The translations under genes were made by a program, and so were the position numbers. A DNA stretch of 64,000 nt from Pedomonas mirosovicensis (lineage in GTDB: Bacteria; Pseudomonadota; Alphaproteobacteria; Sphingomonadales; Sphingomonadaceae), in the NCBI RefSeq assembly GCF_022569295.1, contig NZ_JAKFIA010000002.1, forward strand, positions 570,001 to 634,000, given 5' to 3'. The notes below the pieces were generated by a model. The model ran no database searches, was not told the DNA's origin, and worked only from the letters and a program-made list of their open reading frames with translations. Below, piece by piece: positions 28,901 to 35,294 of the stretch (its first letter is position 1; each line of letters begins with the position of its first letter).

Positions 28901-29653
28901 AACGGCGACGGGGCCGCAGACGATGCTGGCTGGGTCGGCACGGGCGATGCCTTCCTCGCTCTGGATCGCAACGGCAACGGCCGGATTGATGATCTGTCCG
29001 AGATCTCCTTTGTCGGGGACAAGGCCGGTGCCCGGTCCAGCCTTGATGGCCTTAGCGCCTACGACAGCAACCGCGACGGCCTTCTGGATCAAAAGGACGC
29101 GCGGTTTGCCGAGTTCATGGTGTGGAGCGATGCCAACGGCAACGGGGTGAGCGAGAACGGCGAGCTTGTCAGGCTCGCAGACGCCGGTATCGAGAGCATC
29201 GGTTTGCAGTCGCAGGCCTATGAGGCGCGCTGGAAGCTGGACTATAACGTCGTTGCCAGCCTCGGCACTTTCACTCGGACGAACGGGCACATCAGCTCGC
29301 TCGGCGATGTTGCCCTCGGCTACCAACCGGGTGCGGCTGCGCCGGACGAGGGCAATGCCGCCAGCCTGCTGGCAGCGCTCGTCGAGCCGGAGGAGGGAAG
29401 CCTTGAGCTTCTGCGGGCCGTTGCCACGGGTATCGGCGCGGCGGCCAACGCTGACGATGTCTTTGATACCGGGGCCGCGCCGTCGGCAGCCGGACTGGCA
29501 TCTGTCGAGACCCTGGTTGCGGATGCACAGGTCTCCCGTATGATCCAGGCCATGGCTCAGTTTGGTGGCGATAATAGCAGCGACCTAGAGCGGTATCGGT
29601 CGCTCGCGCCATCCGTTGAGCCCATCCGGCTCGCCACGGCGCATCAGTTCTAA
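16898..29653 (+). CDS. Giant RTX protein (4251 residues) with N-terminal HExxH motif, cadherin-like and EF-hand-like modules
   Basis: Predicted substrate of the adjacent type I system. There is no N-terminal signal peptide. Residues 1-300 carry HELIH at 197-201 (zincin-type metallopeptidase signature). A glycine-zipper stretch at about 708-770 (GAAIGSMLGSAALGPMLAK, GPVGAAIGAFVGFIAGGLIG) is likely membrane-active or packing. Calcium-binding GGxGxDxLx nonapeptide blocks lie at about 1068-1178, 1328-1434, 1598-1678, 1940-2001, 2045-2181, 2495-2624 and 2681-2778, separated by linkers. Cadherin/Ig-like beta domains are at about 2300-2490 and 2910-3540. Three similar C-terminal modules (3555-3725, 3733-3901, 3978-4145) each hold DLDGDG, FDMNGDG, LDRNGNG-type EF-hand-like loops. 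The secretion signal should be in the last 60 residues. The 12.7-kb frame is intact although the transporter is broken. It may be a toxin, adhesin or surface enzyme. Confidence 0.9.
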   Translation: MTVLWKKENVKISPDQKWHLLPWDNPYEWSSAEEVPDKISLHPRFLAFSKTKEAMGTVLRFDTADGGRMPTVMVTYDGELSNNPVTGFVTGSIEYILLNHKDLGLTEAILGTGHGDSDDTLVFHLTASQIRAGDRSAPKSIDAAGLYVDGDNKNFYRDEYKFLNWAPTYVDSFAIKIDSSDKDLASLQYEAVRTAVHELIHRLTKNHPYTRIGYGASLDALMKPLNLDEIINDETYTKTREVMARLVQAGKIQPPDGISKATIEQDLLKHDQKRLQVIQRQYEMFRKGLLVDRIDTIAEVNSLSYEKQLALAEQGIIAAVRDKNGAVVKKTVNGQEQIVFRPLDFDTEFQTGQNALAALWIKTKQAPLGNAFSLIDTVETTTERQTLKGNFVQIGLGGIVRSQGFSAYYDPETGRPLSFVIDGVDFLDGLDAGTASLIVAVASGLKGAIENPTQAAGDGNIILPTGEEISLATTQEEGKHTVAISFPNYESGVNLTTDSLSRKVVITLDSINGKLTEKVRHTFENDLIIIENADGPTQIRFRDSPVNIDFVDAGEAIGSVLGSYLAKGDKITGIVASAALRTIGSNLGDILNSSFFSQSNATSKNIEKAFDGFGEEFYQNLKGAATGAISSYLTAELINAIGLDGFAAELANSAGGGVIGQMAANLANGADIFTGLEGVKSLAAMGQAVGSFLGAKLAGELVSFDTVGGQLGAAIGSMLGSAALGPMLAKGLAVVFSGFAGPVGAAIGAFVGFIAGGLIGSLFGGTPRSGADVIWDERSGAFTVGNLWSKKGGSKEAAQNVALSVAGTYNGIMGLVGGVILNPQAVQAGNYGMRGKKFVYRPVSSRDKVNITASFKGEDAADKLINYGAYLGLSDTDFKIAGGDLYLKRALYNSLELAHGNAERFEIAALMGDLKTAQQFDIYLQNSVSIGALITAEPDSVFAAEWALVLSRAVELGLQRRHISDWYGGFAFILKEAGALASDVEFQLVYDQFSGRLARQNIIGGYVYQDNIDTAGQDIIEGSSGSDVIKLSGENILETQGNINNSIKVNGKVFGGQMTAVDVASIIQSGDGDDYIESSDRGDTVLGGAGNDTILGGKLADWLFGGDGDDVLNAGSSSGVSLGGDGNYLNGGAGNDTLRGREGSDWLEGGEGADTLTGGAGGDILAGGAGDNDWLYGGAGGDQYIYRMGDGADWISDDPGEGWSAADDPITERLEQIENGTVGRDWLADHNVFRSGAPMGGDDSLVLGAGIGLGDIRLMRGGAVAGTTDKDLILQVMTTDASGARVFSGNQMVMRDWFNSLKRVEWLVLSDGQAIRIGDFTSFIVGTAGDDVIIGSYGNDFVVGGDGNDIIELLPGFDVGTGGKGRDFISGDAHNDLIVGGDDDDHLTGGTGDDVVSGDSGNDDIYGGAGQDILSGGRGNDFIAGGVGADIFRYSRGDGQDTVIDAFAGIWEVIYQDGSYVNGYAVDYETNKITKDDEVIFDGLEWLYRLNFDYTSDTLERLIPDPGGAIGRDGNGYIDPDALEFGLGINIQDVMLHQDGHDLVLGISTENSESHSFDSLTDRITLKDWYRTDNRPIETFVFTATGTLDAEETNLIGGTDGEDTLTGGVGSDWITGNGSNDIISGGSGADILAGNAGSDVLDGGDGQDILYGGAGNDILEGGEGADVLVGGDGEDTASYVTNTSSIRVYLGYSHTNTYDAYNDTYESIDNITGSKNGDRLGGNDGDNIITGGGGWDVMLGNAGDDTYFITEGTTGTLRITEGKFVVEEAVGRDGKLKDGYSITHWAPTGINYADGRSYWRLQVTGPDGEIVYDYDKYTVVEENGTQPPSPSGFIVNEGSNVVGWCGGFLRTSGQQVTREKFDLSADGGHDVIELDTDISFSDLNGAWAGDELTLSFRGVSRAIKITNQRDINQRVEEIQFADGFSIGLTNLLFGWNVTLAGTAGDDTFLGGSGNEVYSGHDGDDALAGYTGNDRLYGGSGNDTFEGGAGADILDGGSGSDTIRYVASTVAVAIDLSAATASGGEADGDTLISIENITGSSAHGDTLYGSMNNNTLLGLGGNDIIDGREGNDVLVGGAGDDTLTGGLGDDNIAGEDGNDIARGGDGKDLIDGGLGADQLYGDASDDQLIGGGDVDLLDGGVGNDVLVGGAGNDTLWGGDGDDQLTGDIGNDQLEGGLGNDTYLFDALSGQDVVLDNTGVNTIAFSGNVGINQIWLTRSGDDLQICVIGTETAITLQDYYAASQATRVRSIATASHVLYLAYAEPLIAAMREAYNGLPAAFPQQISDMLDGYWHPQGKAKPTAEPMALVTNEDTPTAALPISVVDHDENIVDYSVVAEPLHGMVTLDSATGQVVYSPTLNYYGEDRFTIRVVDADGNAVDVPVSVTIQSVNDHPHDISLSASEVDENTPGMVIGDLTAADVDDPATDFGQHIFTTTDARFEVVGNRTLKLRDDVSLDYEAEPVVQVTVTAIDQNGAGLTFTKTLTINVRDLIDVIHGTENPEILTGAQGADYIYGHGGNDTINGRAGNDVIDGGNGNDFAYGEEGDDLLDGDVGDDRLNGGIGTDQLNGGDGADHLYGEAGADILSGDAGNDQLFGGDGNDILQGGVGNDRLVGGAGVDQFDGGDGVDEVDYYWADETIQAAQGIGVDLQDNGLNTGGAAGETHAGIENISGTTYVDMLRGDAAANQLRGHEGDDELDGRAGDDTLLGGAGHDMLTGGLGADRLEGEAGDDIIYGGEGNDTLLGGEGNDTLYAESGDDLLDGGVGGDVLYGGLDNDTYLIRRSSGADTIYNYDPSGTDIDVIGYQDAEGAINDRDLWFSRDGDDMLISIIGTSTTTRIANWYQIADPDSRANYKIDFIIAGERYSKTIDVEGLVNLMAQYTRPANAAARDTLFANQAFLADWNSFWGYNLPPVVDAIPDQAINEDGTLTLTIRATDDITPHAGLQVTAVAVNPSDGVTPDSSLIEVISVGPADSNGYRILTVRPRGNLHGLAAVRVTATDAGGVTSESRVFHLQVSAVPDAGTFPWLQNASGTSGAGIPLYIEAAFPDMDGSEIHTVYVGGVPQGVTLSAGVFESASNLWRLTPAQLSGLKLNAPAGWSQDLTLSVFARSTETSTGQSIDTARQNISVVINAPPTGAQWNGSVAEGSGNGTVVGTVTGVDPDGSQGLTYTLLDNAGERFQINYTTGVVTVLNGGSLLNYENATSHTVKVRVKDEFNTYKDVILTIPVVDVNEANSMPGSYPFSVAENKPVQTVVGQVQATDADKTAPYDTQRYYFLYNNQISSKSFDNRYVIDAVTGQIRVNDHLDYEAVESSRSYTVVARDNAGAGAFRQAQSQVTISITNVNEAPTIDANQAFSVNEGASNSGAPVTTALAWRDPEGSTTKSHQFSIISGDPNGFWGIRSDGSFFLHKALDYEAMGTIKYFDLGVQVRDPQGETGTGTVRINVLNQNDPPDLTMSVYRYAPNVSEFVVTIHDQDNASGFAYYFDQSRSSSHLMSQDHEWLSSTTLKLTFRGSVDPGMSMPYVATFVVTDPGGASTTYTHHFTISGRDLRPGEDLHPIVLDLDGDGVELAEWDVSGIDFDMNGDGVRDRTGWASADDGLLVLDRNGNGNIDDGSEISFATDLEGAQSDLEGLRAFDTNGNGLFDQEDATFGVFRIWRDENQDGVSQAEELRSLSDYGITAINLMLSPGEDYANDHLGNQIYAYSSYFRADGSIGTVGDVLLSYQPAETQVAPPIVLDLDGNGLNLVSLAASPVLFDMDGDGQKDRTGWTGPGDAFLVMDRNANGIVDDISEISFVQDLAGAKTDLEGLRAYDSNGDGVFSSQDDLFHVFKVWTDANQNGLTDEGELKLLSDVKIASIDLAGKATGAAQQPGQNILYNTTTFTRENGSIGSVGDVGLAYTQAGTGRTEVVNAGEDDGQIRAPKSLTFDQKAKSYLLETTSGQISVRLRKTDGIVSPLAGSVGGYVELGFKDTVLGYGSTVVLDMDSDGLEMKRRKKARAAFDMNGDGAADDAGWVGTGDAFLALDRNGNGRIDDLSEISFVGDKAGARSSLDGLSAYDSNRDGLLDQKDARFAEFMVWSDANGNGVSENGELVRLADAGIESIGLQSQAYEARWKLDYNVVASLGTFTRTNGHISSLGDVALGYQPGAAAPDEGNAASLLAALVEPEEGSLELLRAVATGIGAAANADDVFDTGAAPSAAGLASVETLVADAQVSRMIQAMAQFGGDNSSDLERYRSLAPSVEPIRLATAHQF
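18860..18867 (+). repeat. Eight-G homopolymer inside the RTX coding sequence
   Basis: A run of eight G bases within codons around residue 655 (SAGGGVIG). Loss or gain of one base would stop translation shortly after, before all RTX repeats. It is the longest G run noticed in the window and a plausible slippage tract. Confidence 0.8.
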
Positions 29654-29666
29654 GAGGATCCGAGAC

Positions 29667-30236
29667 ATGACGACATCTGCCCTCAATGGCAACAGCACGG
29701 ACGGGGCCGCAGTTGCGGCCCCGTCGAGAGACGCGATCACGGTCAGCCATGCCCTTGGCGAAATGGTCTGGCTGCTGACCCGCTCTCCTCTGCACCGGGG
29801 CTTCTCCCTTGCGGACCTTGAGTGGCTGGTCATGCCGGCACTTATGCATCAGCAATTCTACATCTTCCGGGACAGGGGCCAGCCGGTCGGCCTGGCGCTG
29901 TGGGCCAAGTGCACGCCGCAGGCTGAACGCAAACTGGAAAAAGGGATCACGGAGCCCGAGAACCGGCTTACACCACTGGAGTGGGTGTCTGGCGATCAGG
30001 TCTGGCTCATCGACCTGGTGGCCCCCTTTGCAACGGCCGAGAACCGCCACCGCGAGATCATGATGGCCGACCTGATTGCCGGTCCCCTCAGGGGCCAGGC
30101 GTTCAAGCTGCATCGCACTGACCCGCAAACCGGCGAACGGCGGGTCGTCTTGGTCGAGGCAGATGCCGGCGAAAAGCTCAAGGCTGCGATTAAAAAAGCG
30201 GTTGATGAGACCGAAGGAGGCGACCAGCTTGGCTAA
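29667..30236 (+). CDS. hlyC: HlyC/ToxC-family RTX-activating lysine acyltransferase
   Basis: Cytoplasmic acyltransferase expected to transfer a fatty acyl group from acyl-ACP to internal lysines of the RTX protein before export; 189 residues. Family features: LTRSPLHRGFSLADLEWLVMPAL, with the catalytic His at residue 43; an ALWAKCT segment matching the SWANLS region of HlyC; and SGDQVWLIDLVAPF with the catalytic Asp at 116 (HlyC Asp92). ATG 29667 is chosen, 13 bp after the RTX stop; the frame is open further upstream but overlaps the RTX gene. In E. coli hlyC is first in the operon; here it is last. Its presence argues that the giant protein is lipid-modified like pore-forming RTX toxins, not only an adhesin. 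Confidence 0.92.
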   Translation: MTTSALNGNSTDGAAVAAPSRDAITVSHALGEMVWLLTRSPLHRGFSLADLEWLVMPALMHQQFYIFRDRGQPVGLALWAKCTPQAERKLEKGITEPENRLTPLEWVSGDQVWLIDLVAPFATAENRHREIMMADLIAGPLRGQAFKLHRTDPQTGERRVVLVEADAGEKLKAAIKKAVDETEGGDQLG

Positions 30237-30508
30237 CCGCTGGCCAGTCTTGGTCCTTGTCCTCGCGGGCCTGTCGGAGGCCAAGGATGCAGTCAGACGT
30301 ATGACGTCGGCTAAGCCAGAGTAACGAAGCTCTATAGAAAGGCCGGAATCCGCATTCAATTGTGTAATTCGGTAATGTCTTTTCAGTTTATTGTACCCAT
30401 GGATCAACTCGGCATAATCAGTTTGTGGGCCAGACACGTCACTTGACTATGACAACCTGATGCACAGCCGACATAGGTAAATCCGGCCCCGAAACCATAC
30501 ACACCAAG

Positions 30509-30532
30509 GTCCCGCGACAAGCGGGACTTTTT
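30509..30532 (+). terminator. Rho-independent terminator after the type I secretion operon
   Basis: GTCCCGC (30509-30515), loop GACAA, GCGGGAC (30521-30527), then TTTTT: a perfect 7-bp GC-rich stem with a U tract on the plus strand. It lies in the 360-bp gap between hlyC (ends 30236) and the convergent pirin gene; nothing else in that gap is recognised. Confidence 0.8.
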
Positions 30533-30596
30533 GATGGCTTGGCTGGCGCAGGGGAGTCCATCAAACAGCAGGATCATGCTGATATGCGCTGCTGCA

Positions 30597-31295
30597 TCAG
30601 GCCGCATCAACCAGAACAATTTCGCTGTCTTCTATCGCCGTTATCTTCAGTACCTCGACGTTGCTGATCGCAGCGCCGTCGCGAGCATTGACACGGACGT
30701 CTTCAATCTGGACCGCGCCAGTCGCGGGAACGAGATAGGCCTTACGGTTCTTGCCGAGCGGATAGTCAGCACTTTCCCCGGCCTTGAGCGTTGCGCCGAC
30801 CACCCGCGCGTCGGTGTGGATCGGCAAGGCGTCATGATCGCTCGCGTAGCCTGAGGCGAGCGTGATGAAGCGGCCCGAACGGTCGCCCTTTGGAAAGGGC
30901 TTGGTGCCCCAGGATGGCTCCTCACCGGTTTGGGTGGGGACAATCCAGATCTGGAAAATCCGGGTCGTCACATCCTCAAGGTTATACTCCGAATGGCGGA
31001 TACCCGTGCCCGCCGACATGACCTGCACGTCGCCAGCTTTCGTCCGGCCCTTGTTGCCAAGGCTGTCCTCGTGCGTGATCGCGCCTTCTCGAACATAGGT
31101 GATGATCTCCATGTCGCGATGGGGATGAGCGGCAAAACCGGTCTTGGGGGCGATGGTATCATCGTTCCAGACGCGCAGGTTGCCCCAGCGCATCCGGGCG
31201 GGATCATGATAATTGGCAAAAGAGAAATGATGCTTGGCATCGAGCCAGCCGTGGTTTGCGCCACCAAGGCTTTCAAAGGGTCGAAGTTCAATCAT
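30597..31295 (-). CDS. Pirin-family bicupin (YhaK-like, putative quercetin 2,3-dioxygenase)
   Basis: Small bicupin metal protein of the pirin family; some members have quercetin dioxygenase activity and others act as redox-sensitive regulators. 232 residues. The N-terminal cupin shows the metal set in FAAHPHRDMEIITYV, GHxxS-like TGIRHSEYN and an Glu in the EYN strand, followed by RIFQIWIVPTQTGEEPSWGTK. ATG is at 31293-31295. It is divergent from the LysR gene at 31412 across a 116-bp gap, the usual arrangement in which the LysR protein controls its divergent neighbour. It ends against the terminator of the upstream operon. Confidence 0.9.
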   Translation of the reverse strand: MIELRPFESLGGANHGWLDAKHHFSFANYHDPARMRWGNLRVWNDDTIAPKTGFAAHPHRDMEIITYVREGAITHEDSLGNKGRTKAGDVQVMSAGTGIRHSEYNLEDVTTRIFQIWIVPTQTGEEPSWGTKPFPKGDRSGRFITLASGYASDHDALPIHTDARVVGATLKAGESADYPLGKNRKAYLVPATGAVQIEDVRVNARDGAAISNVEVLKITAIEDSEIVLVDAA

Positions 31296-31411
31296 GGGAG
31301 CATCTCCTATCGGAAGGCATAGCCTCTGTCCTGTTTCCTTCCCATTTAAGCGTTGCGCGCTTTCCCACTCAGATGGATAAATCCATTGAAAACGTTCGAA
31401 GGATTTGAAAA

Positions 31412-32341
31412 GTGAGCAATCCGGGCACGCCCACGCTCGACCAGCTACGGATCTTCCTCGCGGTCGTAGATACGGGCAGTTTCGCGGGGGCAGCTCGAAA
31501 GCTCAATCGCGCCGTTTCGGTGATCAGCTATGGCATCGCCAACCTTGAGGCGCAGCTTGGCCTGACGCTGTTTGAGCGGGAGGGCACGCGGCGCCCCAAG
31601 CTGACCATCGCCGGCCGGGCCGTATTGGCCGAGGCGCGGGCGGTAGCGCAGGGGATAGATGGCTTGCGCGCCAAGGTGAAGGGTCTGCTCGACGGTATGG
31701 AGGCAGAAGTCGATCTCGCGGTTGACGTAATGCTGCCGGCCGATCGGCTTGGCTGCGTGCTGCGCGCTTTTGCAAGGGAGTTTCCAACCGTCTCACTGCG
31801 GCTTCATGTCGAGGCGCTTGGCGCGATTACCGCCATGGTTCTCGACCGGACAGCGGTGCTTGGTATTTCCGGGCCCCTTGCCGCCGGGGTCGAGGGGGTG
31901 GAGTGCGTTTCTGCCGGCTCGGTGCCAATGGTGCCTGTCGCTGCGCCGGATCATCCGCTGGGCCGCATGGAGCGCATCCCACCGGGGGCGGGACGTGATT
32001 ATACCCAGCTTGTGCTCACCGATCGTTCGCGTTTCACCGAGGGGCAGGATTTTTCCGTGCTCAGCCCCAAGACCTGGCGGCTGGCCGACCTTGGCGCAAA
32101 GCACGCTTTGCTGCGGGAAGGGATCGGCTGGGGCAACATGCCGCTTCCGCTCATAGAGCCGGATCTGGCCGCAGGAACACTGGTTCGCCTTGCCATGCCC
32201 GATCATCTAGGCGGCATGTATCGTTTTGCGGGCGTGTGGCGCCGCGATACGCCGCCCGGTCCTGCCGCTTCCTGGTTGCTCGACCAGTTTGTCGCGCTGG
32301 GTCAGAATGATGCCGAGGAGGCAGGCCTGACGGATATTTAA
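31412..32341 (+). CDS. LysR-family transcriptional regulator
   Basis: 309-residue regulator with an N-terminal winged helix (LDQLRIFLAVVDTGSFAGAARKLNRAVSVISYGIANLEAQLGLTLFERE) and a C-terminal LysR substrate-binding domain (about 90-300). It starts with GTG at 31412, with AAGGA at 31398-31402 upstream. It is divergent from the pirin gene, so it most likely regulates that promoter; its 3' end overlaps the convergent porin gene by four bases. The HTH helix AVSVISYGIANLE departs from the usual SqSavSraI.rLE pattern, but the fold is clear. Confidence 0.93.
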   Translation: MSNPGTPTLDQLRIFLAVVDTGSFAGAARKLNRAVSVISYGIANLEAQLGLTLFEREGTRRPKLTIAGRAVLAEARAVAQGIDGLRAKVKGLLDGMEAEVDLAVDVMLPADRLGCVLRAFAREFPTVSLRLHVEALGAITAMVLDRTAVLGISGPLAAGVEGVECVSAGSVPMVPVAAPDHPLGRMERIPPGAGRDYTQLVLTDRSRFTEGQDFSVLSPKTWRLADLGAKHALLREGIGWGNMPLPLIEPDLAAGTLVRLAMPDHLGGMYRFAGVWRRDTPPGPAASWLLDQFVALGQNDAEEAGLTDI

Positions 32342-33720
32342 AAGCGCAGCATCGCTTCTGATCCGATCATACGGATCGAGCGGGCGGGGCCGGTCTGGCG
32401 GATAAACCGGCCGGGCTCGAAGGTGGAGAGGGAGAAGGTAAAGGACAGGATCTGGCTTGCCTGCCAGCCGATCACGGCCTCCATCTGCGTACCGATGGAA
32501 CGGGCAGTGCTGCCACCCGGCGCCCGGATCAGCTGGCCGGGCACATCATAAATGCCATCGTTGCGGCTCGCACGCCAATAAACGACGGCAGCCAGATCAA
32601 GCGCTACGCCATGGCCAAGATCCAGGCTCACGCTCGGGTGGACGTTGATGATGTTGATAGGGCCAATTGGCGAAAGCTCACCGAAGTACTTGCCCTTCGG
32701 AAACATCGGATTGAAGCTTTCCACCCGGTCAGGGGTGCGGCCCTTGTCGCCGCTGGCGATATTCGCACGCAGGCGAAGGTCGGGGGCTAGGGGCGCATCG
32801 GCGAACCTGTAGGACGTTTCTGTCGCCAGGGACCAGGCATGGATGCGGCTATTGCCCAAGTGCCCACGTTGCACCATCGCCTCCCAGTTCCACGACCAGC
32901 CATTCGCGCTTCCGAACACGCGCACGCCATAGGTCTGCCGGTGCTCATGGCCTGCGCGAAGAGCGCTGTGTACATCGTCATGACGATAATCCAGCACATA
33001 GGCATCAAAGCTGCTGAGCCTGGGTAGGACGGATGTCAGGTAAGCGCCCCGGAGCCGCTCTGTTCGGGAGGTTCTATCATCGAAGTCACCTGTACTCACA
33101 TCGACAGGTTTGAGGTCCATCATTTCGATACGCGTCCCACCCCATTGCAGCGTAGCCCGTCCGCCATCGAATGGCTGGGGGGTATTGGGCCCATAGCGCA
33201 GACCGACCAGTCGTTCCGAACCCAGGGCGATCAATTCACGTCCGCCGCGCAGCGTCAGGCTGACCTTACGGCCAAGCGGCAGGCGCAGATCGGCAAAAGC
33301 CTGCTGAACGTCAAGGCCCGTTTCATCCACGCCGCCTTTCTCCGGTTCGACGCCGCGCGCATAGCTGGCAATCAGTTGCACGAAGGCGCGTGCGGGGCTT
33401 GCATGCAGGTCCGCATGGGGTATAAACCGCAGCCAGAGGTAGCTGTCGTCAGGGGCGGGTGGCTGCCCCCAGTTATTGTTGTCAAAGCCCTCATGGCGGG
33501 CGCGCGCTTCCAGGCCTGTGGTGAGGTATGCCTTGCCGTCCTGACTGAGAGGTTGATACTTCGCTGCCCTCCGCCAATCGACATCGCGCGGCGGCGACCC
33601 ACGTAGCACTGACCAATCTTCATCATAGCGCAGGTTGGTCTGCTCAACGGTCGGTAGTGCCTGCCCGTAGGCCATGTCGGCAGCCAATAGCCCGCCCAGA
33701 ATAAGCAGTCTTGGGATCAT
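32338..33720 (-). CDS. Alginate-export-type (AlgE-like) outer membrane protein
   Basis: 460 residues with signal peptide (MIPRLLILGGLLAADMAYG) and an all-beta outer membrane barrel of the alginate_exp family: N-terminal LRYDEDWSVLRG, central GRELIALGSERLVGLRYGPN with the arginine-rich pore-like segment, and a terminal aromatic residue (AMLRF). Members serve as exporters or porins for acidic sugars and other small molecules. The start overlaps the stop of the MFS gene (ATGA), so it is the last gene of the minus-strand operon and perhaps the outer membrane entry route for its substrate. Confidence 0.85.
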   Translation of the reverse strand: MIPRLLILGGLLAADMAYGQALPTVEQTNLRYDEDWSVLRGSPPRDVDWRRAAKYQPLSQDGKAYLTTGLEARARHEGFDNNNWGQPPAPDDSYLWLRFIPHADLHASPARAFVQLIASYARGVEPEKGGVDETGLDVQQAFADLRLPLGRKVSLTLRGGRELIALGSERLVGLRYGPNTPQPFDGGRATLQWGGTRIEMMDLKPVDVSTGDFDDRTSRTERLRGAYLTSVLPRLSSFDAYVLDYRHDDVHSALRAGHEHRQTYGVRVFGSANGWSWNWEAMVQRGHLGNSRIHAWSLATETSYRFADAPLAPDLRLRANIASGDKGRTPDRVESFNPMFPKGKYFGELSPIGPINIINVHPSVSLDLGHGVALDLAAVVYWRASRNDGIYDVPGQLIRAPGGSTARSIGTQMEAVIGWQASQILSFTFSLSTFEPGRFIRQTGPARSIRMIGSEAMLRF

Positions 33721-35294
33721 CTCGGGGCAATCAGATGACGAACGCGGGGAGGCTCATCGCCAAGATGAAAGGCGCGAACAGCCTCCTGATACACACGATC
33801 GGTTTCCGTCACCCGGTCATGCTGGCGCAGATGCTCAAGCCAGCTTTCAACGACGAAGGCTTCAAGCATCACGCCCGGTTCTGCTGCATCTTCATAGAGG
33901 CCCCAGTTGATTGCGCCGTCGCGCTTGCGAATGCGGCGCATCGTCTGCATGGCGTGGGCGAAGTCCGACATGGCGACGGGATCGATGCGGTATTCGATCG
34001 TTACGAGCACCGGTCCACTGTCATGTTGAACCTCTCTCCCAACGACAGGAGCCGGCCAGTGCATGGAGGGATGAAGATCGAGCGCCACGTCCTTGCCGAG
34101 CGGGAAGCGCCAGGCGAGCAGAAGCGTTGCGACGATCAGCGCCATGGCTGCAACCATGAGAGTCGGCGCGATGCCGATCCGGCTGGCTAGAATGCCCCAC
34201 AGCGTCGAACCGGCGGTCATCGCGCCCTGAAAGGCAAGCAGGTAGATGGCCAGTGATCGTGCCTTGACCCAGCTGGGCGCGCTTGCCTGTGCCCCGCCAT
34301 TGAGCGATGCCATCATGGCGATCCAGGCAAGGCCACAGAACGCCAAGGCTACGGCAGCGAGCCCAAACCCGTGCGAGTGGGCAAGGGCGATCATCGTGGC
34401 AGCCAGCAAGAGCGAGGCGCCGATGGTGATGCCGTTCGCGCCAAGGCGGCCCTGCAACCGCGGCAGAAGCAGTGCCCCAACAATGGCGCCGAGCCCCATG
34501 AATGTCAGAAGGCCGCCATAGCCTGCCGGTCCCAGGCCAAGGTCGCGCCGCGCGATGATCGGCAGTAGCGCCCAGAGCGCGCTGGCAAAGAGAAAGAAGC
34601 CGATCGCGCGAACCAGTACTGTCTGCAGCGCTGGAGCGCGCAATGCATAACGCAGGCCTGCCCGCAGTGCGCCGATAAAATGCTCGGCGGGCAACTGTTG
34701 CGTGGGTGCTTGCCGGCGCCAGCGGGCAAGCACTACCACCACGCCTATGACCGACAGGGCATTGAGGGCAAACACCGCGCCTGGCCCTGACAGCGCAATG
34801 ACACCGCCGCCCAGGGCTGGGCCGATGGCGCGCGCGATATTGATGCCGAGGCTGTTCAGGGCAACCGCCTGCCGTAAGGCGGGTGGCGGGACCAATTCGG
34901 AGACGATCGCCTGGAAGACGGGGGCAGACAAGGCAGCGCCGATTGCAAGCGCGCCGGTAAAGCCCAGGAGCAGCCATGGCGTTGTCAGGCCGAGCAGCGT
35001 GGCTGTTGCAAGTAAGGCAGCCGCGGCCAGACCGAACAGCTGGGCGCCCAGCAGCAGCTGGCGGCGGTCCACGATGTCAGCGAGCGCCCCAGCGGGCAAA
35101 GCCAGCAGGAACATCGGCAGGGTGGTCGCTGCCTGGACCAGAGCGACCATTAGCGGATCGGCTGAGAGCGAGGTCATCAGCCAGCCCGCTCCTACATCGT
35201 GCATCCATGTGCCAATGTTTGATACGACAGTTGCAATCCACAAGGCCCGGAACACGGGACTGGCGAGCGGATGCTGGCTTTCTGTCTCGCTCAT
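33717..35294 (-). CDS. MFS transporter (MFS_3/EntS type) with C-terminal soluble domain
   Basis: 525 residues. Residues 1-400 form the transporter: FRALWIATVVSNIGTWMHDVGAGWLMTSL at the N-terminus, the PAGALADIVDRRQLLLG loop of the MFS motif A type, and about 12 hydrophobic segments. The last 110 residues (from HYRIDPVAMSDFAHAMQTMRRIRKRDGAINWGLYED) form a separate soluble domain resembling a dimeric alpha/beta-barrel or DUF3291/monooxygenase-like fold often fused to this transporter group. Start ATG overlaps the DoxX stop. The likely role is export of a small molecule linked to the neighbouring enzymes; the substrate is unknown. Confidence 0.88.
   Translation of the reverse strand: MSETESQHPLASPVFRALWIATVVSNIGTWMHDVGAGWLMTSLSADPLMVALVQAATTLPMFLLALPAGALADIVDRRQLLLGAQLFGLAAAALLATATLLGLTTPWLLLGFTGALAIGAALSAPVFQAIVSELVPPPALRQAVALNSLGINIARAIGPALGGGVIALSGPGAVFALNALSVIGVVVVLARWRRQAPTQQLPAEHFIGALRAGLRYALRAPALQTVLVRAIGFFLFASALWALLPIIARRDLGLGPAGYGGLLTFMGLGAIVGALLLPRLQGRLGANGITIGASLLLAATMIALAHSHGFGLAAVALAFCGLAWIAMMASLNGGAQASAPSWVKARSLAIYLLAFQGAMTAGSTLWGILASRIGIAPTLMVAAMALIVATLLLAWRFPLGKDVALDLHPSMHWPAPVVGREVQHDSGPVLVTIEYRIDPVAMSDFAHAMQTMRRIRKRDGAINWGLYEDAAEPGVMLEAFVVESWLEHLRQHDRVTETDRVYQEAVRAFHLGDEPPRVRHLIAPR

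Noticed and set aside
30420-30535. A tRNA or tmRNA 3' end suggested by CCCCGAAACCA near 30487 followed by a terminator
   Set aside because: No cloverleaf can be built with upstream sequence of the right length; only the terminator is supported.
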